From Mastigias papua (lineage: Eukaryota > Cnidaria > Scyphozoa > Rhizostomeae > Mastigiidae), in contig OZ025269.1 of assembly GCA_964019165.1 (NCBI GenBank), forward strand, positions 16,089,187 to 16,153,186: 64,000 nt of DNA, in the 5' to 3' direction. Below are positions 61,236 through 64,000 of this stretch, one piece after another. Each line of letters starts with the position of its first letter. Positions within the stretch are counted from its first letter, which is position 1. The notes below the pieces were generated by a model. That model saw nothing but the letters and a program-made list of their open reading frames with translations. It had not been told where the DNA came from and made no database searches. Both the position numbers and the translations under genes were made by a program.

Positions 61236-62691
61236 TCGTCATTTATGAAGTGTGAAGAAATATCTACCATTTCTACTAGTTTATCATAGAAATGTAATCA
61301 GTGATACAGAGTTGGAAAAGTACCAAAATCAATTTCATTACTGTTACTGGTTTTGTTATTATACTCCTATAATTGGTTCCAACTTTTTTACATCAGTACG
61401 TCTATACATATTATTGATACTTGTTACAGTCAAATACATTTACCTTCTCATCACTTGGTTTCCGCAGAATTCAATTTAATACTTGACCATTAACTAATAA
61501 CAACTTGTCTCAGCACCTTTACAGCATCGTATTCCACCCATCCCACTTCATTAAAAATCATTTCTCTACATTCCATGTAAGGATTCTTCTATCACAATAA
61601 TGTTTCATAGCTCAAGATATTGATCTATTCTCATCGCATTTCTGAAAGAGCTAAATGCAAGCTGCTCATATCAGCATCAAGGCTATGTTGTCATGGAGCT
61701 TTAATCTCAGTGAAATATCTCATACTCTATATCATAAAGAAGATCAAATATTGGGCCTTGGCTTTCCTGACCAGTTACCAAGCTTTGGTAGAGTAGATCT
61801 CGACGAATCATCAATAACCTTTCATAAAGGCAAGCAGAGCCGGTTTTTACCCTAGTAGCCACATATCTCAAATCTATTTTCCAATAGAGAACAAGAGGAG
61901 AGGGGCCCATTATAAGCCTTTCACAGGATCTGCTTACAATATGATTGGCTGTAAAGTGTTATTGTGTCCATATATGGATATAAATTCAATACAATTCCGT
62001 ATAAGTTTGCATTCGTCTGTAAACCAATAAGCAGCAGAGCTTAGCAGTATGTTTATACGGAGTCTCAGTATAAGAGATATTCCGTAACTCATTCTCTTCC
62101 AAATATAGACAAGTATGTAACCTCAGACAGAGGGTATCTTCTCTGACGTAAGATGCAATGCAGAGTTAGTATACATGTGGTCAGGTATCTCATCACATAA
62201 TGAAGGGAGCACAACACAGTCGAGGGCGATTGAATAACTTAATTGCAGCAATCTCTCAAAAATATTTACATTGTTTATTTACAATGCCCGCATGATCTTA
62301 ATTGCCAGGGTAATTACCGGATTGAATGCGCTCGGACATGACAAGCAGATTCCTTCATTTACACTTTCTTTAGAAAAAATTTTCAAAGGGGCCAAATATG
62401 AATTCCATTACAAAATGATATTGCATCATTGACTAGGGTGGCCTTTCGGAGGCCGGTGTGTTGTGCACTTTCATACCGGAAAATATCATCTATGATGACC
62501 TACCATTCATGTGCAGATGAATATGGGCCAAATACAATTTGAAGTAGTCCACGTGGTGATCCATTTGCTACTGGCTCACATAGAAATTCAACTGACTTGA
62601 TGTATTGTCTGCTAATGAGAGAACAGTCTTAAAGACAATCTCACATGAAAATTAAGTCGGTGAATGGTGTTTCATCACTGCTAAGCAAATG
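61236..62691. other. No gene supported; 3' flank of the LINE fragment
   Basis: A 75-codon frame (61252-61479) directly follows the RT fragment and may be its decayed end. The rest is featureless. Confidence 0.4.
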
Positions 62692-62800
62692 TACTGTAGA
62701 TTCTCGAATTACCCCATAGACGGTTGTTTATGTTCTGATGTCATTCAATTGGGGCTTACATGTGAGGATTATTTGAGCGGGGCTTGTATCAAATATGTGA
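62692..62800 (+). mobile_element. Partial relative of the TACTGTAAATC MITE
   Basis: TACTGTAGATTCTCGAATTACC at the start, GGGGCTTACATG and GCGGGGCTTGTATC within match the left end and internal GGGGCTTATT words of the element at 36297-36608. No right end was found. Confidence 0.45.
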
Positions 62801-64000
62801 CACATGAATATAATAAAATTCATTTCATTTTCAAGGCTCTTTTTCCCCATGAATATGGAAATAACCGCCTGAATATAAGCATCTGTCTATAGCATGATAA
62901 TCCTGGTGGGGAAGACTTGGATCATATTTTCCCTTTTTGAAATTAGCTGGTAGATGCAGTTGTCTGCCTTAGCAACTTGGCAATGCCCACGAAAAACTAG
63001 TGGCATCATTACTCATCTCAATGGACAGGCTAAACAAATAAGTTTGGCAAAAAAGTCTTGCTGACGTATGTGAACTGCTATGAACTATTTTTCACGTGTC
63101 TTTTTTATCAAGCAAACTATAATCATCTTCCCCAGCAGAAGTTTAATGGCAAATAATCCTGATTATATAACATAGCATATCATTATTAATCTAGAGTAAC
63201 AATGCACAAGGGTCATCTCGCTAATTGACAAGGTTTAATGGGGACTTTAAGATTCATCAATTTCTGAGGCACCACGCAAACAAGGAAATGGGTAAAGAAC
63301 TGCTAATAATTGCTATGGTGATGACTTTATCGAAACATCGATTAAAGATACTACGCTTTAGTGAATAGTAGAATTTCCCGCCAGTTAACAACTAGTATTT
63401 CTATGAAAATGGAACTCCCATAGTTTGGCGCCATTTTCTTCTATTGTCCTCAAACTTCATGGTATTTTTCAAGGTAAATGTATAACGGCACTTGTCAGAG
63501 GGCTTCATAAATCATCAATCTGCATCTAAAGAAAGCAGTACTATTCAACCATGACCACCCAGGAAAATGAAGTATTGATGACGATAGTCATCAGGGCTAG
63601 GTATGCTGTGTTCAGCTCATATTGTCATATTGTTCATAACAATGAGCATCGAACAGTGGAAGCAGCTCGCTAGTGGAGTGCATATTGGTTACCATAACGA
63701 CGATATCAAGATGTTCTACGTTTATTCCTCCCGTTGAACTCCATTAAGAGAAACTAGAAGCTGAGAGTGCTTAAGAAAGTAAGGATCTTGAGAGAACTGC
63801 TGGGGTTCAAATAAAGAAACGAATAGATTTGTCTAAGATAAACTGTTTAATACAGCAGAGAATCAAGAAGATGTTTTCGAAATAAGTTCTATACCATCAC
63901 TATCCTCTAAAGGTATAAAATCAGATCTGCTATCTTGGTAAGGTACTTTGAATTCATTAGACACCCGTTTTAGAATTTTAATGAAAAGGGATATGGTAGG
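62801..64000. other. No gene supported
   Basis: A short ATG frame with good context at 63551 (MTTQENEVLMTIVIRAR) is followed by a GTATGC and could be a first exon, but nothing confirms it. Confidence 0.4.

Overview
This is a stretch of animal (metazoan) nuclear DNA, most likely from an invertebrate. By eye it is AT-rich (roughly 60-65 % A+T). It has spliceosomal introns, long intergenic or intronic spacers, dinucleotide and pentanucleotide microsatellites, minisatellites, decayed non-LTR (LINE) reverse transcriptase fragments and many small DNA-transposon derivatives (hAT-like, pogo/Tigger-like, TTAA-target and unclassified inverted-repeat elements). No bacterial-style operons, rRNA, complete tRNA or CRISPR were seen. 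The phylum cannot be fixed from sequence alone.

Two protein-coding loci are supported. (1) On the + strand, four phase-compatible exons (17136-17194, 17658-17754, 30399-30509, 31464-31577) form the 3' part of a gene. I read them as the C-terminal tail of a tubulin-tyrosine-ligase-like (TTLL, possibly TTLL-15-like) protein. The catalytic exons are not visible and probably lie upstream of the window. One intron is about 12.6 kb and carries minisatellites, a hAT derivative with its target duplication, and other repeats. (2) On the - strand, an intronless ORF of 369 codons (47632-48741) lies behind a TATA box. It encodes a Ser/Arg-rich, partly acidic protein of unknown family with a candidate PP1-docking motif. 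A few weaker exon-like pieces are listed with low confidence.

Layout. 1-126: pogo/Tigger-like end. 398-2915: a dispersed repeat broken by a 1.6-kb TTAA-flanked element with 355-bp inverted repeats. 3270-4300: a 113-bp tandem array. 5796-8310: hAT-like ends and three LINE RT remnants. 8311-8700: first copy of an inverted-repeat family, also found at 9594-9760, 12013-12420 and 41686-42348. 8743-10706: a near-perfect 755-bp-arm foldback. 12.4-31.6 kb: the TTLL-like gene region. 31.6-47.6 kb: mostly featureless, with small elements and a minisatellite. 47.6-48.85 kb: the intronless gene. 49.85-50.33 kb: large TA/TG microsatellites around a SINE-like body. 50.3-64 kb: mostly featureless, apart from a (CCTAT)n array joined to a LINE RT fragment at 60.6-61.2 kb.

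No set of genes here looks like a new cooperating system. The best leads are the foldback element with its nested insertion, the small-element family, the E-box-bearing tandem array and the orphan TATA-driven gene.
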